From NCBI RefSeq assembly GCF_020509005.1, contig NC_063015.1:2480001-2544000 (forward strand): a stretch of DNA of 64,000 nucleotides. Reading direction: 5' to 3'. The position numbers and the translations under genes are program-made. This stretch comes from Fulvia fulva. Lineage: Eukaryota > Ascomycota > Dothideomycetes > Mycosphaerellales > Mycosphaerellaceae. The notes beneath the pieces are model-generated. The model saw only the letters and a program-made list of their open reading frames with translations. It was not told the origin of the DNA and ran no database searches. How positions within the stretch are numbered: position 1 is the first letter of the stretch; every line of letters starts with the position of its first letter. Below are positions 47,182-57,045 of the stretch, piece after piece.

Positions 47182-48264
47182 ATGGCTACAGTCACAGCCT
47201 TGCCGGAGGTACTGGCAAGCTTCCAAACAGCAGTAGAATCCGCCACGCAAGGTCTGCCAACTGCTGACTCTCTGCTCCCTCCCGACAACGGCATTACACT
47301 CTTCGACACGAAGAACGAGATCTTCCTCTCGTACCTCCAGGCTCTGGCCCTGCGCAACTTGAACGTAATACGGAGTATCACAGATGGGAGTGATGTGGAG
47401 GCTGCGAGCAAGCTCAGCAACGAGATCACGAAAAAGCTTGTCGAGCATCGAGTATATCTGGAGAAGGGTGTGAGACCGTTGGAGCAGAAGATCAAGTACC
47501 AGGTTGATCGAGTGGTGAAGATGGCAGACGATGAGGAGCGGAAATCCGCACAGCAAGCAGTGCGGGCATCGACAAATGGGCTTGCAAAGCACAATGGCGA
47601 GGCCAAGGATGAAGACTCGGAGGATTCGGACGACGCAAGCGACAGCGACGCCGAGCTTGGTGCTGACATGACAAGCTTCGCCCCGAGAGTTGCGACGATG
47701 GGTACCGACAAGAAGCCTGCCAACGACGATGAGGACCGCGCCACGAGCAAGCAGGATGGTGTGTACAGACCACCGCGTATCTCAGCCACAGCCATGCCAA
47801 CCACCGAACGACGAGAGAAGAAGGAACGAGGACCTGGGAGATCAGCCACCTTGGACGAGTACGTTTCCAACGAACTATCTACAGCACCACCTTCGCAGCC
47901 AAGTATTGGTAGCAATTTGGCAGCAGGAGGAAGGCAGACCAAGAATGCACGCCAGTTGAAGGAGGATGCTGAGCGCAGGGACTACGAGGAGACACATCTC
48001 ACACGTCTGCCTGCGATGTCTAAGAAGGATATGGCGAGGAGAGGGCTAGGAAAGGCCAGAGATGGTGGTTTTGGAGGCGAGGAGTGGAGGGGTTTGGGCG
48101 AGAGTCTGGACAGGATCGGTGATCTCACCAAGAGGAAGGGCAAAGACAGCTCCTTGGACAAGAGTCGCAAGCGACGTGCGGTAGAAGATGGCCCTCGCAG
48201 CAGTGGTGTGCGTGACTTGGTCGACGTCAAGAGGAGGAGAATGCAAAAGAAGGGTCAGATATAA
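47182..48264 (+). CDS. LCP5: U3 snoRNP / small-subunit processome protein Lcp5 (neuroguidin family)
   Basis: Single exon, 360 residues from the ATG at 47182; the frame extends upstream without an ATG. The N-terminal Sas10/Utp3/C1D helical domain is clear (FDTKNEIFLSYLQALALRNL, LVEHRVYLEKGVRPLEQKIK). An acidic stretch (DEDSEDSDDASDSDAEL) follows, then a conserved YRPPRISATAMP block and a basic C-terminal tail (SRKRRAVEDG ... KRRRMQKKGQ). This is the architecture of Lcp5, which acts in 18S pre-rRNA processing in the nucleolus. Confidence 0.9.
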   Translation: MATVTALPEVLASFQTAVESATQGLPTADSLLPPDNGITLFDTKNEIFLSYLQALALRNLNVIRSITDGSDVEAASKLSNEITKKLVEHRVYLEKGVRPLEQKIKYQVDRVVKMADDEERKSAQQAVRASTNGLAKHNGEAKDEDSEDSDDASDSDAELGADMTSFAPRVATMGTDKKPANDDEDRATSKQDGVYRPPRISATAMPTTERREKKERGPGRSATLDEYVSNELSTAPPSQPSIGSNLAAGGRQTKNARQLKEDAERRDYEETHLTRLPAMSKKDMARRGLGKARDGGFGGEEWRGLGESLDRIGDLTKRKGKDSSLDKSRKRRAVEDGPRSSGVRDLVDVKRRRMQKKGQI

Positions 48265-48279
48265 GTTTGAACACCATCA

Positions 48280-48770
48280 GGTATTGTCTCTTCTTCGCCT
48301 CCTGTTTTCGTAGAGCTGCCTTGAAGTCCTTGAACTTCGCGGTATGCCAGAACATGAGGTCGAGCAGAAAAGTCGGAAACATGCAAACAACCAACCACAT
48401 CAACGTTGCAAGAGTCTCTCTTCGAACCGACCACCGGAGGCTTCGTCTTCAGCAAGTCAACGACCACGCCCTTTGCCCACCTCTTGCGAGTCTGCTGAGA
48501 AGCTGTGCTCGGGTTCGTCTCGCCACGCATCATTGCCTCAACATGCTCCTTGTGTAACACGTATGGAGAAGAGTCAGGCAAATCTCGATGACTTCCCTGC
48601 ACATGACCTGCATGCAGAACTTCGTGGCAATATCCCCTGTGAACAGCGTCACGGCCTTAACGCCAAAAGGTGCCAGCTCAACACGCAGGGTGTTGCTGAA
48701 GTCGGTCACGGCATAACGTTGGTCAATGTTTGGCATGATGTGATGTCGTCGACGGATACTGTGTAGTAAT
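48280..48770 (-). pseudogene. Relic of an AYR1-like short-chain reductase
   Basis: Three collinear fragments in different minus-strand frames correspond to the C-terminal half of an Ayr1-type SDR (1-acyl-dihydroxyacetone-phosphate reductase-like). They are FSNTLRVELAPFGVKAVTLF (about 48630-48715), DSSPYVLHKEHVEAMMRGE followed by WAKGVVVDLLKTKPPV (about 48430-48585), and CMFPTFLLDLMFWHTAKF (about 48310-48375). At least two frameshifts separate them, and the N-terminal nucleotide-binding half is missing. No intron arrangement restores one frame. The relic overlaps the 3' flank of LCP5. Confidence 0.65.
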
Positions 48771-49258
48771 ACACAATGCACTGCCACTTGGATTGTTGTC
48801 GAATGTCGAAGCCTCCTGCAATCGCACTCCTTCCGAGAGAATATGCATGGCGTGCACGTGGCGTGGCTTCACCTCTCGGCTGGCCCTACCGAACCCTGAT
48901 CGATGACCAAGTGCTGTTAGACGATACATGTACCATATACAGCAGTCTTCCGTTTCCACGTCCGATGCCTTCTACGTCTGCCAGCACAGCTTTCCAACAG
49001 AAGACGTCGCGGGAAATGGAGACAATTCGATGAAGAAGTCATCATCTCCACTACATTGACCTGCCTCGATCGGCTTCGGCAGAGGACGCACCGAACAGCC
49101 TATGGCTGGGCGGCAAGGTCTCTGCATCGAGGTCAACGTGCAATTGGTGGAACTCTGGTCATGTAGCTGGGTATTGCGAGGTCGTGGCCAACTACATATG
49201 ACTCTCACACATCCTCACGCTGTACTGTGCAAAGTGCCCAAGTACTTTATCGCTAACG
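48771..49258. other. Intergenic region upstream of the galactanase
   Basis: The 488 bp hold no gene and presumably contain the promoter of the GH53 gene. Confidence 0.4.
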
Positions 49259-50452
49259 ATGAAGTTGAGCAACCTTCTTAGCACCCTAACGATAGGCTCT
49301 GCCACTGTCATTGCAGCCCCAAGCACCAACTCCCCACCTGTATACGGCCATCCCAATGCACCAACATTCTACAAGGGCTTCGACCTCTCCTCATTGAAGA
49401 TTCAAGAAGATGGTGGCGCCACCTACAAAGACTCCGCTCGTGGCAACAGAACGAGGCCAGTGGAGGACATCCTTGGTGATGGCGCAATGAACACAGTCAG
49501 ACTCAGACTCTGGGTCAACCCTACAGTGCCCTTCGATGATGGATACTACGAGACCTACGACCTCAACTATACTCTCACTTTGGCAAAGCGCTTTCACAAG
49601 AAAGGGTACAAGATCTACCTTGACTACCACTTCAGCGATTACTGGGCCGACCCTCACAAGCAGTGGCAACCAGCAGCATGGCCAACCACGCTCAAGCCTC
49701 TCGCCTCTGAGCTGCGAAACTACGTCTCTACAACGCTCCAGGCGTTCACGAAAGCTGGTGTTGACTTGTCCATTGTCAGTCTCGGCAACGAGATCCGCTA
49801 CGGCATGCTGTGGCCTCTCGGCTGGGCGGACGTCGATGTCGAACCAACAAGCGCTAGGATTACAAATTTCACCAACCTCGCCACTCTGTACCAGGCAGCC
49901 CGGAACGGAGTCTGCGATGCTGTCGCAGTGGGAGTGTCGAAGCCGGAGGTCATGATCCATATCGATAATGGTTGGAACCTCACTTTGCAAGAGAGATGGT
50001 TCTCATCATTGACCGCGACGGGCAAGGTCAAGACTTCTGACTGGGATATCTTCGGCTTCTCTTTTTACCCATTCTATGGCACTGCCGCGACCTTGGCCAA
50101 TCTCAAGACTTCGCTGAACACCATTGCAACAAAGTACAACAAGCCAGTGCATGTAGTGGAGACGGATTGGCCAGCGATTTGTACAGGCGCAGATGCTCCA
50201 GATTTGAGCGAGCCGAGTATTCCTGCGTCGGTTCCTGGACAGTTACAGTGGGTGAGAGACATCGTGGATGTTGTCAAGCAGGTGCCCCGTGGCTTGGGTC
50301 AAGGTGTCAATTACTGGGAGCCTGCTTGGCTCAACAACACTGGCCTTGGAAGCGCATGTCAGGACGCGATCCTTTTCGATGCTGACTGGAGCGACTATCC
50401 GAACGTCACAGCATACTCTCGAGAGAGCGTAAATGTGTTCAAGGGAGTATAG
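49259..50452 (+). CDS. Secreted GH53 arabinogalactan endo-beta-1,4-galactanase
   Basis: Single exon, 397 residues. A signal peptide (MKLSNLLSTLTIGSATVIAAP) is followed by one GH53 domain. The enzyme cleaves beta-1,4-galactan side chains of pectin. The family block FYKGFDLSSL opens the domain, MNTVRLRLWVNP and KIYLDYHFSDYWADP follow, and both catalytic glutamates are visible: Glu178 in SLGNEIRYG (acid/base) and Glu301 in VVETDWP (nucleophile). The ending NYWEPAWLNNTGLGSACQD is typical. Length matches the family, and all key residues are present. It suggests a plant-associated or saprotrophic lifestyle. Confidence 0.93.
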   Translation: MKLSNLLSTLTIGSATVIAAPSTNSPPVYGHPNAPTFYKGFDLSSLKIQEDGGATYKDSARGNRTRPVEDILGDGAMNTVRLRLWVNPTVPFDDGYYETYDLNYTLTLAKRFHKKGYKIYLDYHFSDYWADPHKQWQPAAWPTTLKPLASELRNYVSTTLQAFTKAGVDLSIVSLGNEIRYGMLWPLGWADVDVEPTSARITNFTNLATLYQAARNGVCDAVAVGVSKPEVMIHIDNGWNLTLQERWFSSLTATGKVKTSDWDIFGFSFYPFYGTAATLANLKTSLNTIATKYNKPVHVVETDWPAICTGADAPDLSEPSIPASVPGQLQWVRDIVDVVKQVPRGLGQGVNYWEPAWLNNTGLGSACQDAILFDADWSDYPNVTAYSRESVNVFKGV

Positions 50453-50521
50453 CTTGTTGTAGCCAGTACTTATCAGGTCATCGAATTTGATTTCGCGTTT
50501 TGGCGTTCGACCTTGCAACTC

Positions 50522-52381
50522 TCATGAAAGTGGAAACTTTTGGTCGAGAGAATTCGAGCCAGACTGTCTCCTGACTTCACCTCGTGGAATGCTCACTCCC
50601 ATAAACTTGGGTGGGGCTGGGTTGCTATCGAGTTCCTGTGGCTCCGCGGTGAGGTACGATGATAGCGGAGAATGTATAGAGCCGCTGATAAACATCTCTT
50701 GTACCTGTTGCGGCGTGATGTGACCTCTCGCGACAGACTGTAGTAGTCGAAGATAGTGTGGCCCCAGATCAGTTGGACTGTCGAAGGCGGAAGCTTCGAC
50801 AGACCGGCCAGCAGGCGAGTACAGGACGGGCACCGGGTCATGATCGTTGAGAACCTTTGGTGGCAAGGGCGGTGGCGCGGAATCGCTTCTGTCCTCTCGT
50901 ATGTGGTCTTTGCTCCTGAGTACTTCGGTCTGCGCTCTGACTGGCAGTGTTACTGTAGGATGTTCAGACACCGCACTTGGCGTTGGCTTACGAGCTGGGA
51001 CTGTTGTCGACTTCTGTATCACATTTGCAGATGAAGACGCCGGCGTTGCTGGAAATGAAGATGCGCCACCAGTCACTGGTCTACTGTCGATCTCTGGCTT
51101 GACATCGCGGTGCTCCAACTCTGCAGCATCCCTGTCGCCGAGCTCTAATGTGTCCGTACTCGCATTGGACAACTCTGCAACCGAGGACCAGTCGGCAGGT
51201 GACGTAGGATCCCTGGCATCGCGAGCTGGAGAGTAAGGAGGCGGCGACACTGTCCTGTGCAGGAGTGATGTCGTGATTTGACCAGGCGGCGATATTGGTC
51301 TTACGACAGCAACCGCATCTCGGATCACAAACTTGTTAGGAAGAGGATATTGACCTAGCTTAGCAGTCATTCTCTTGCCGACCTTCTTTTCGAAGTAAGC
51401 TGTTTCGAAGGAGTCCCAGGTGATGATCTTATGCCGCATGGTGGGCAGCCCTGCAAGCCAGCAAGCAAGACTCTCGGCCGGCGAACCTGGCGGGAGCGTA
51501 AGGAGTTGTCCTTCATCTAGGGTAAGGCTACCTCTACAGAGGAAAGCATGCAGTAGACGGCCTGGATCCATCTGGTTAAGCAGTACCAATTCCCAGTCTT
51601 TAGTTAGCTGACAGCTGAATGTGCTAGTCCAACCGGCCCAAGGTATGCCCCAGCTAACAATCTTTGTCCCTGGTGGCGAAGGATGACCGCGCTTGTCCAG
51701 ATTCTTGCCTAGGTCCTCGCACAGATCTAGGCTATCCTTTACCTCCTTGTCAGAGCGTGGTCCGTATCGTGGCTGGGCTTCTGCAAATCCAGAGATTGAG
51801 GGCCTTGAGGTAAGAAATGACATGCTTTTGACCTGCAAGACTTGTGCCACACGATCGAAGGCCAGCAGGACTTGCTTATTTGGCTGAGGGTCCGGCATCT
51901 TCGAGAACATGCTGGTCTCCTTCTTGACTTTCTTCTCCAGATACTTCAGGTCGGGGCATCCCCAGTCCCATTCGCTGTAAACGCATGCGCCAAAGCCACG
52001 GTATACATGCATGGGTGCGAACACTGCGCACATAGTGAGCCCTGCTGTACACAGATACTGCAACTCCGTGGGGAGCTTCTTGAACATGTCTGCCATTGCC
52101 GGAAGACCTGAACTTGCGATTGCGGAGTGGACATCTGCTAAGGTGCTCGAGTATTGCGCTTCGTCGAAGACTCCTAGCGGCAAGAGAGCCTCACCGAGTA
52201 ATGCCAGAACAAGGAAGACATCATCGATTTGAGAGTCCACGTTCTGCTCGGGTGCTTTGTCTCGATTCTGCTGCGATCGCTTATCCCATTGAGACTTCAC
52301 AGCTCGAGTCATCTTGTTCGCATTCGTGGCCATGGCTGTCCCAGCGGCCGTAGGTTGTGCCATCACGTTTGCCACACTCAT
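50522..52381 (-). CDS. Hypothetical protein with proline-rich tail
   Basis: Single exon, 619 residues. The N-terminal half (about 40-340) looks folded, with hydrophobic helical segments (VFLVLALLGEALLPLGVF; LQYLCTAGLTMCAVFAPMHV) and a cysteine/tryptophan-rich patch (CVYSEWDWGCPDL). The C-terminal half is disordered, rich in Ser, Pro and Asp, with an SH3-ligand-like motif (APPPLPPKVL) and a short conserved-looking helix (LRLLQSVARGHITPQQVQEM) near the end. No family is recognised. It converges with the GH53 gene, with 69 bp between stops. Confidence 0.7.
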   Translation of the reverse strand: MSVANVMAQPTAAGTAMATNANKMTRAVKSQWDKRSQQNRDKAPEQNVDSQIDDVFLVLALLGEALLPLGVFDEAQYSSTLADVHSAIASSGLPAMADMFKKLPTELQYLCTAGLTMCAVFAPMHVYRGFGACVYSEWDWGCPDLKYLEKKVKKETSMFSKMPDPQPNKQVLLAFDRVAQVLQVKSMSFLTSRPSISGFAEAQPRYGPRSDKEVKDSLDLCEDLGKNLDKRGHPSPPGTKIVSWGIPWAGWTSTFSCQLTKDWELVLLNQMDPGRLLHAFLCRGSLTLDEGQLLTLPPGSPAESLACWLAGLPTMRHKIITWDSFETAYFEKKVGKRMTAKLGQYPLPNKFVIRDAVAVVRPISPPGQITTSLLHRTVSPPPYSPARDARDPTSPADWSSVAELSNASTDTLELGDRDAAELEHRDVKPEIDSRPVTGGASSFPATPASSSANVIQKSTTVPARKPTPSAVSEHPTVTLPVRAQTEVLRSKDHIREDRSDSAPPPLPPKVLNDHDPVPVLYSPAGRSVEASAFDSPTDLGPHYLRLLQSVARGHITPQQVQEMFISGSIHSPLSSYLTAEPQELDSNPAPPKFMGVSIPRGEVRRQSGSNSLDQKFPLS

Positions 52382-53134
52382 GTTGGAAGGAAAGGCCGAG
52401 ACACGTTTTTCAGTCCACTGTACCGTTGTCGACGGTTCAATATTCCCTATGCTCGTTCATGCGACTATTGAGCCCTCTGTGCAGTATGCTGAATCAAGTA
52501 TTCAAGAACCAGATAAGTTGCAGTGGTGGTCGAGGCAAGGTCGGCATCCGGAAGTAGCAGTAACGACAGTGTCACCTGAGGACATGGAAATCTTTACAAG
52601 ATAGTCCTTTCTTTTGACGTCGCGCTTGGAGAGAAGAGGAGGTCCGAAGTTGGTTGAACACTAGAGTGCTGTGCACGATGACAGTGAAGAAGATTGAAGA
52701 GTGCAGGTCCGCGGGCGAGATTGATTGGCTTGAGGACTAAACTAGCGGATGGGGCTCGCAGCTGAAGGAGCGGGGCCTTTCCGTTCTGGGCGGTGGCCGC
52801 GCAACAGTCCAGGCATTGTGTTGTCGATGGGGATTAGGTATGTGAAGAGAAGTGGGAGGAACAGTCCAACGAATCTGTGTACTGGACTCAAGATAGCACG
52901 AAAGTGAACTCCTTGCGCATGATCAGAAGTCTTTTCTCATGCTCCATGGATTTATTCCCAGCCTACTCAGCCCCCAGCATAGGTTATCACGATTTGCTTG
53001 CCGTTGAATGCTCAGCTCTGCAATGCATATAACGCTTGCAGCTATGCGAGTAAGCATAAGAGGAGTCCGCTGCAAGCCTTTGTTGCACTATGGACCATGC
53101 GCTTGCTGCAAATCCTCACGTAGACTTCCTGGGC
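52382..53134. other. Intergenic region
   Basis: The 753 bp upstream of the proline-rich protein gene and downstream of the membrane-protein gene show no coding sequence I can support. Confidence 0.4.
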
Positions 53135-53524
53135 TCACGCTCTATTCTCTATCCACCAAACCAGTCCTCCAAGAATCATATTAACACAAGGCAGCCAAAA
53201 TGGTATCCGCATCTGGCGTTGACTGTAGATGCCAGCTCCAGTCAGGAATGTGTTGAGGGCGAGAGGTGCAAATGTTCCTCGTGTCTTGGGCCAGGCTAGC
53301 AGAGCTCCAGTCAGGCACATGAGAACTCCAACGACATTCGAGTGCCGAACTGGGTCTTTCACTGGTATGATGGGGTAGAGAGCTTTTGCTGTGCCTGGTC
53401 CTTTGTTCGTCACGGCTCGCTTGTATAGTGATGGCGTGAGCTTGTCTGTTATCCTGGCTTGGCCACCGAGAAGATGTTCGAAGGCGAGTAAGATCGCGGG
53501 TATCTGGCTTGCATAGTTTGCCAT
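53135..53524 (-). CDS. Small multi-pass membrane protein
   Basis: Single exon, 129 residues from the ATG at 53524. It has three to four hydrophobic segments (IPAILLAFEHLLGG, VVGVLMCLTGALLAW, LALNTFLTGAGIY, LPCVNMILGGLVWW), an arrangement reminiscent of DoxX-like or other four-helix fungal proteins, without a firm family match. The 5' region contains a short GATT tandem repeat. It is transcribed divergently from the F-box-like gene, 324 bp away. Confidence 0.65.
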   Translation of the reverse strand: MANYASQIPAILLAFEHLLGGQARITDKLTPSLYKRAVTNKGPGTAKALYPIIPVKDPVRHSNVVGVLMCLTGALLAWPKTRGTFAPLALNTFLTGAGIYSQRQMRIPFWLPCVNMILGGLVWWIENRA

Positions 53525-53848
53525 TGTGTTTGTAGGTGTGGTTGATTGATTGATTGATTGATTGTTATGGTCGGGTTGTGAGGAACTAAGTCCAATGTTG
53601 ATGCATGTGCTTTCCTTGAAATCAAAGTCGGGGATCGATCGTGACGTGATGCCGCAAATGACTGGATCCTTGTCGATTTGATTTGATTGCCCCAGATTTG
53701 CCCGCGTCGCGAACACAGTGAATGCGAGCGCTGACTAGCGCGTCTCTCCTTCCCTTTCATTCTCCTGCTTGCCCATAAGTGACACTACAAATCACATCCA
53801 TCTCCACCATCGACTTCACCTCACAACTCGCCGTGACCATGATCCGCA
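53525..53848. promoter_or_regulatory. Divergent promoter region
   Basis: The 324 bp between diverging starts contain the GATT microsatellite and nothing else recognisable. Confidence 0.4.
53548..53571. repeat. GATT microsatellite
   Basis: About five tandem copies of GATT lie in the 5' flank of the small membrane-protein gene. Confidence 0.7.
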
Positions 53849-54715
53849 ATGGCTCCATTCCGAATTCTCGACCTGCCGCCAGAATTACGCAACGAGATAT
53901 GGGCGATGTGTGTTGTTTCTCCATGCCTGATCAACATCAGCTACGCGTTATCACCTCTGACTCAGGCAAGTCAGCAGCTGCGCAATGAGTCTCGGGGTAT
54001 GGCAGCATGCTTGAACCGCTGATAAGTTGTGCTGACATGTCCAGGCATCTTCTTCTCTGACAACAGCTTCCGTCTCAATCTGGGCCTGTACAACCCAAGC
54101 TCGAAGACAAATCTCTACCGGCTGTTCTGCTGGCTTGCGGCAATAGGTCCCGACGCTCGAGCCCAGATCCAGCATCTCGCGATCGTGTTCTACTGGGATG
54201 TGTTCTACCTCGACTTTCCACCGGGACCACTCGACATTCCCAAAGAACGCTTCATCTTCCAGATGGTCGCGTGGCATCCTCTCACTAGAGGTCTCCGACG
54301 TAGTGCTTTCACCTTCGAGCTGCTCGACCGAGACAACAAAGCTTCGTTTCGTCGACGTGTGACGAGGTTGAGTGAGAAGCTTCAACTTGATTACGCGTTG
54401 GGTGAAACCATTCGCAAGGGTGCAGTGCGGCGCAGATTTCTTGCTCTACTAGCGAGGGAGGTAGGTCCATACGCGCTTGCTCAGCTGCCCTGGCTGAGGT
54501 GGACTTGCAAGAGGATTATCGATTCGCAGCACGACTTGACGATGGCAGAAGATCGTGCACGGGTTGCAATAACAGCGTTGAGAGAGGATCCTCGGAGCGC
54601 CGTCGAAGCCTTTCGCAAGGCACTTATGGACGAGATCTCGAAGCGGTGGGTGGTGCTGATGTTCGCAGGATTATTGATGGTGGTATATCTCGTGGCGTGG
54701 ATGTTCTTTGCTTGA
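53849..54715 (+). CDS. F-box-like fungal protein with C-terminal membrane anchor
   Basis: Exons 53849-53996 and 54045-54715 give 272 residues; the 48-bp intron has gtatgg and gtccag borders. The N-terminus (FRILDLPPELRNEIWAMCV) is the truncated F-box-like motif that opens many Pezizomycotina proteins of unknown function. A middle region follows (FSDNSFRLNLG, IQHLAIVFYWDVFY), as in that family, where it often resembles a domain with DUF-type annotation. The protein ends in a tail-anchor-like helix (WVVLMFAGLLMVVYLVAWMFFA), which is unusual for this class. Any role in ubiquitination is speculative. Confidence 0.7.
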
Positions 54716-54837
54716 ATGTCCAATGGTATGGAAGTTGTCGTTTCAATCGAGATCGCGGAGTGAGGCATCTGCAGATATATCCCGCTGATAGCAGCAAAGC
54801 ACATAGCTCCATTGTAACCCATCACATACAATTCCAC

Positions 54838-55487
54838 TCAGTCCAAGAAGCCCATCTCATCATCGATGACCGTCTTCAAGCTCTTGTACTGCCTGTGGTA
54901 ACCACTGTTGGGTGGTGGCCACTCTCTCGACCTCTTTCGTAGCTGCTCTGCATCATCAAGTGCCTTTGCGAGCTGCCCAAGTCTGCCATGTACGACGTAC
55001 TCCTGTTCAGCTAGAGCCTCCGCAAGCTCGACCTGGTGGTTATCCAAGAGCTCTTCGTTTGGTACCACGATCAACGGGACAGATATTCTGAGGGCGTCGA
55101 GGATCGTGCCAGAGCCTACCCACATGATCAGTATGCCGGCGCCATCCTCACGCCTGGGGACCACGTACCGGCGTGGCTTATCACAACTCCTTCATGGCCT
55201 CCGGTCCTGGCTCCTTTGGCCTGTGCCATGTACTTTCCCAAGCCTTGCTTATCCAACGCGAAGCCTGTCACATCGATCACACTCCCACTTTCCGTATTCT
55301 TAGCAACTGTCAAGCAAGAGTCGAAGAGCTCTTGACCATCTTGGCCATACTGCACAAGCAGATCAGTGTATCCTTGTGCCTCCAGAGCTTGGAAGAATGG
55401 CTTGGAAAGCACGTCTTTGACGAGGCCAGCGAAGGAGGCAGTCGCGCCGATGGTGACGAAGCACGTCTTACTGTTGTTCGAAGTCAT
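54838..55487 (-). CDS. ALG13: UDP-GlcNAc transferase catalytic subunit Alg13
   Basis: Exons 55169-55487 and 54838-55115 encode 198 residues. With the membrane partner Alg14, Alg13 adds the second GlcNAc to the dolichol-linked precursor of N-glycans. The C-terminal half of a GT-B fold is visible: FVTIGATASFAGLV at the start, then VVISHAGSGTILDAL and VPLIVVPNEELLDNHQVELA. The HAGSGT motif is formed by joining the exons, supporting the 53-bp intron. The start is the first ATG. The gene diverges from RSM24 across only 178 bp. Confidence 0.9.
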
Positions 55488-55665
55488 TGTACCTTGGGAC
55501 TTCGTGTGAGAGCGAAACTACATGTTGTGCTTGGGAAGTGAAGGGGGTCAAGATGGTCGGCATGTGAGAGATGCATCACGGCCTTGGCAAAGCATTCCCG
55601 CGGGGGAGAGTGAACATCAGAAGGAGCGACCTTGAGGCATTGGACATTACATCCATCACCATAAC

Positions 55666-56640
55666 ATGGCTGCACCAATGAAACGAATATGTCGACAGGC
55701 AGCGACTCAAGCAACACAATGTGCACGCCAGGCCGCACAGAGTCGACATCAAATCCATCTCAGAGACTGGACATCATGCGACGTGACCCAGCAACAGCGA
55801 TCATACGCCCGCCCAGCACGACACAGACAACCCAACGACTCCCGCGACGATGACTTCCTCCCAGCAACCCAAGAAGACGCCGATGTGGAAGCGCTCATCA
55901 ACGAAAACGAACTCTCCTCGACCGGCCACGCCGAACTCGAACAACACCGCGAACTGCGCGAAATGGTCCGTCTTGCAGCTTGGGAGATGCCGCTGCTCAG
56001 CACTCTCTCCAAACCCTTTAAGAAGCCATCAAGTACCAAGTCCCCTCTCCGCTGGCGCTACACCACCTACTTCGGCGAGTCGCATCCCGCGAGCAGGAAA
56101 GTCGTCGTAACCTTCAAGGTCAAGAAGATCGCAGGCTTGACCGAGAAGCAGCAGGAGAAGTTGCGGAAGTTGGCAGGGTCGCGGTATAGACTGCACGACA
56201 AAGCATCAGGATGGGACGACGTCATCAGAATGAGCTGCGAGAGCTTCGAAACACAAGCGCAGAACAAGAGGTTCCTCGGCGACACGATCGAGAAATTGGT
56301 CAAGGAGGCGAAGGACGAGACGGATATGTTTGAAGATGTGCCGTTGGATCTGAGGCATGTGAAGAAGGAGAAGCAGTTTACGTTTCCGGAGGAGTGGAAG
56401 ATCACGAGTGAGAACGGACGGCAGGCAGAGCTGGAGGAGAGGCGGAGAGCACTGCTGTTGGAGGAAGGAGAGAGGGTTGAGCAGAACACGGTGGTTTCTG
56501 GTGCTGCGGCGATTGAGGCGGCGAGGCAGGTGAGTCTGAGGCAGCTTGAGGAGCCGGTTATGGCGGAGGCGAGACAACAGTTACCGAAGGGGAAGATGGG
56601 GAAAAAGGAGATGGGGCAGACGAGAGGAGCGAACAGATAG
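55666..56640 (+). CDS. RSM24: Mitochondrial small-subunit ribosomal protein mS35 (Rsm24)
   Basis: Single exon, 324 residues. A basic, Gln/Arg-rich mitochondrial presequence (MAAPMKRICRQAATQATQCA) leads into the mS35 core: LRWRYTTYFGESHPASRKVVV, LRKLAGSRYRLH, DVIRMSCESFETQAQNKRFLG and DVPLDLRHVKKEKQFTFPEEW. The C-terminal tail is basic and helical. The start ATG is the only one giving a presequence. Confidence 0.85.
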   Translation: MAAPMKRICRQAATQATQCARQAAQSRHQIHLRDWTSCDVTQQQRSYARPARHRQPNDSRDDDFLPATQEDADVEALINENELSSTGHAELEQHRELREMVRLAAWEMPLLSTLSKPFKKPSSTKSPLRWRYTTYFGESHPASRKVVVTFKVKKIAGLTEKQQEKLRKLAGSRYRLHDKASGWDDVIRMSCESFETQAQNKRFLGDTIEKLVKEAKDETDMFEDVPLDLRHVKKEKQFTFPEEWKITSENGRQAELEERRRALLLEEGERVEQNTVVSGAAAIEAARQVSLRQLEEPVMAEARQQLPKGKMGKKEMGQTRGANR

Positions 56641-57045
56641 TCGTTGTAGTAAGCCATGTACAGTACTTGTTCATTCTGGTTCGTATCGCAGACAGGATAT
56701 CTTCAAACTCAATGCTAATGGTGTAACAGAACGCTGCGAGTGCAAGACAATCAATTCTTCAGATCAGGTCCAGCCCGTCTGTCTCGCTTGGTGAATACTC
56801 AGAAAGTAATGAAGCATTGCCTGCTGTCGCTGATGTATGCTCGTGAAGTAATGGAGCAACGCTCTCAATCAGTCGCTCATGTAATGCAGGTCGCAAGTTG
56901 TAGTCGCTGCTGGCAGTAGCTGCCAGTCGGTATGTCAATGTCGTGAAGTAAATGTCGTAAGTCGATCGAGTCGTTCATGCTTCGAGAGTTCCGCTGATGC
57001 TGATAGTTCTCGGGGCCTGCTCAATTGTGTGGTCGTTTGAATCGC
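56641..57045. other. Convergent intergenic region
   Basis: The 405 bp between RSM24 and the next minus-strand gene contain scattered GTCGTGAAGTAA-like short repeats (near 56850 and 56950) but no gene. Confidence 0.35.
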
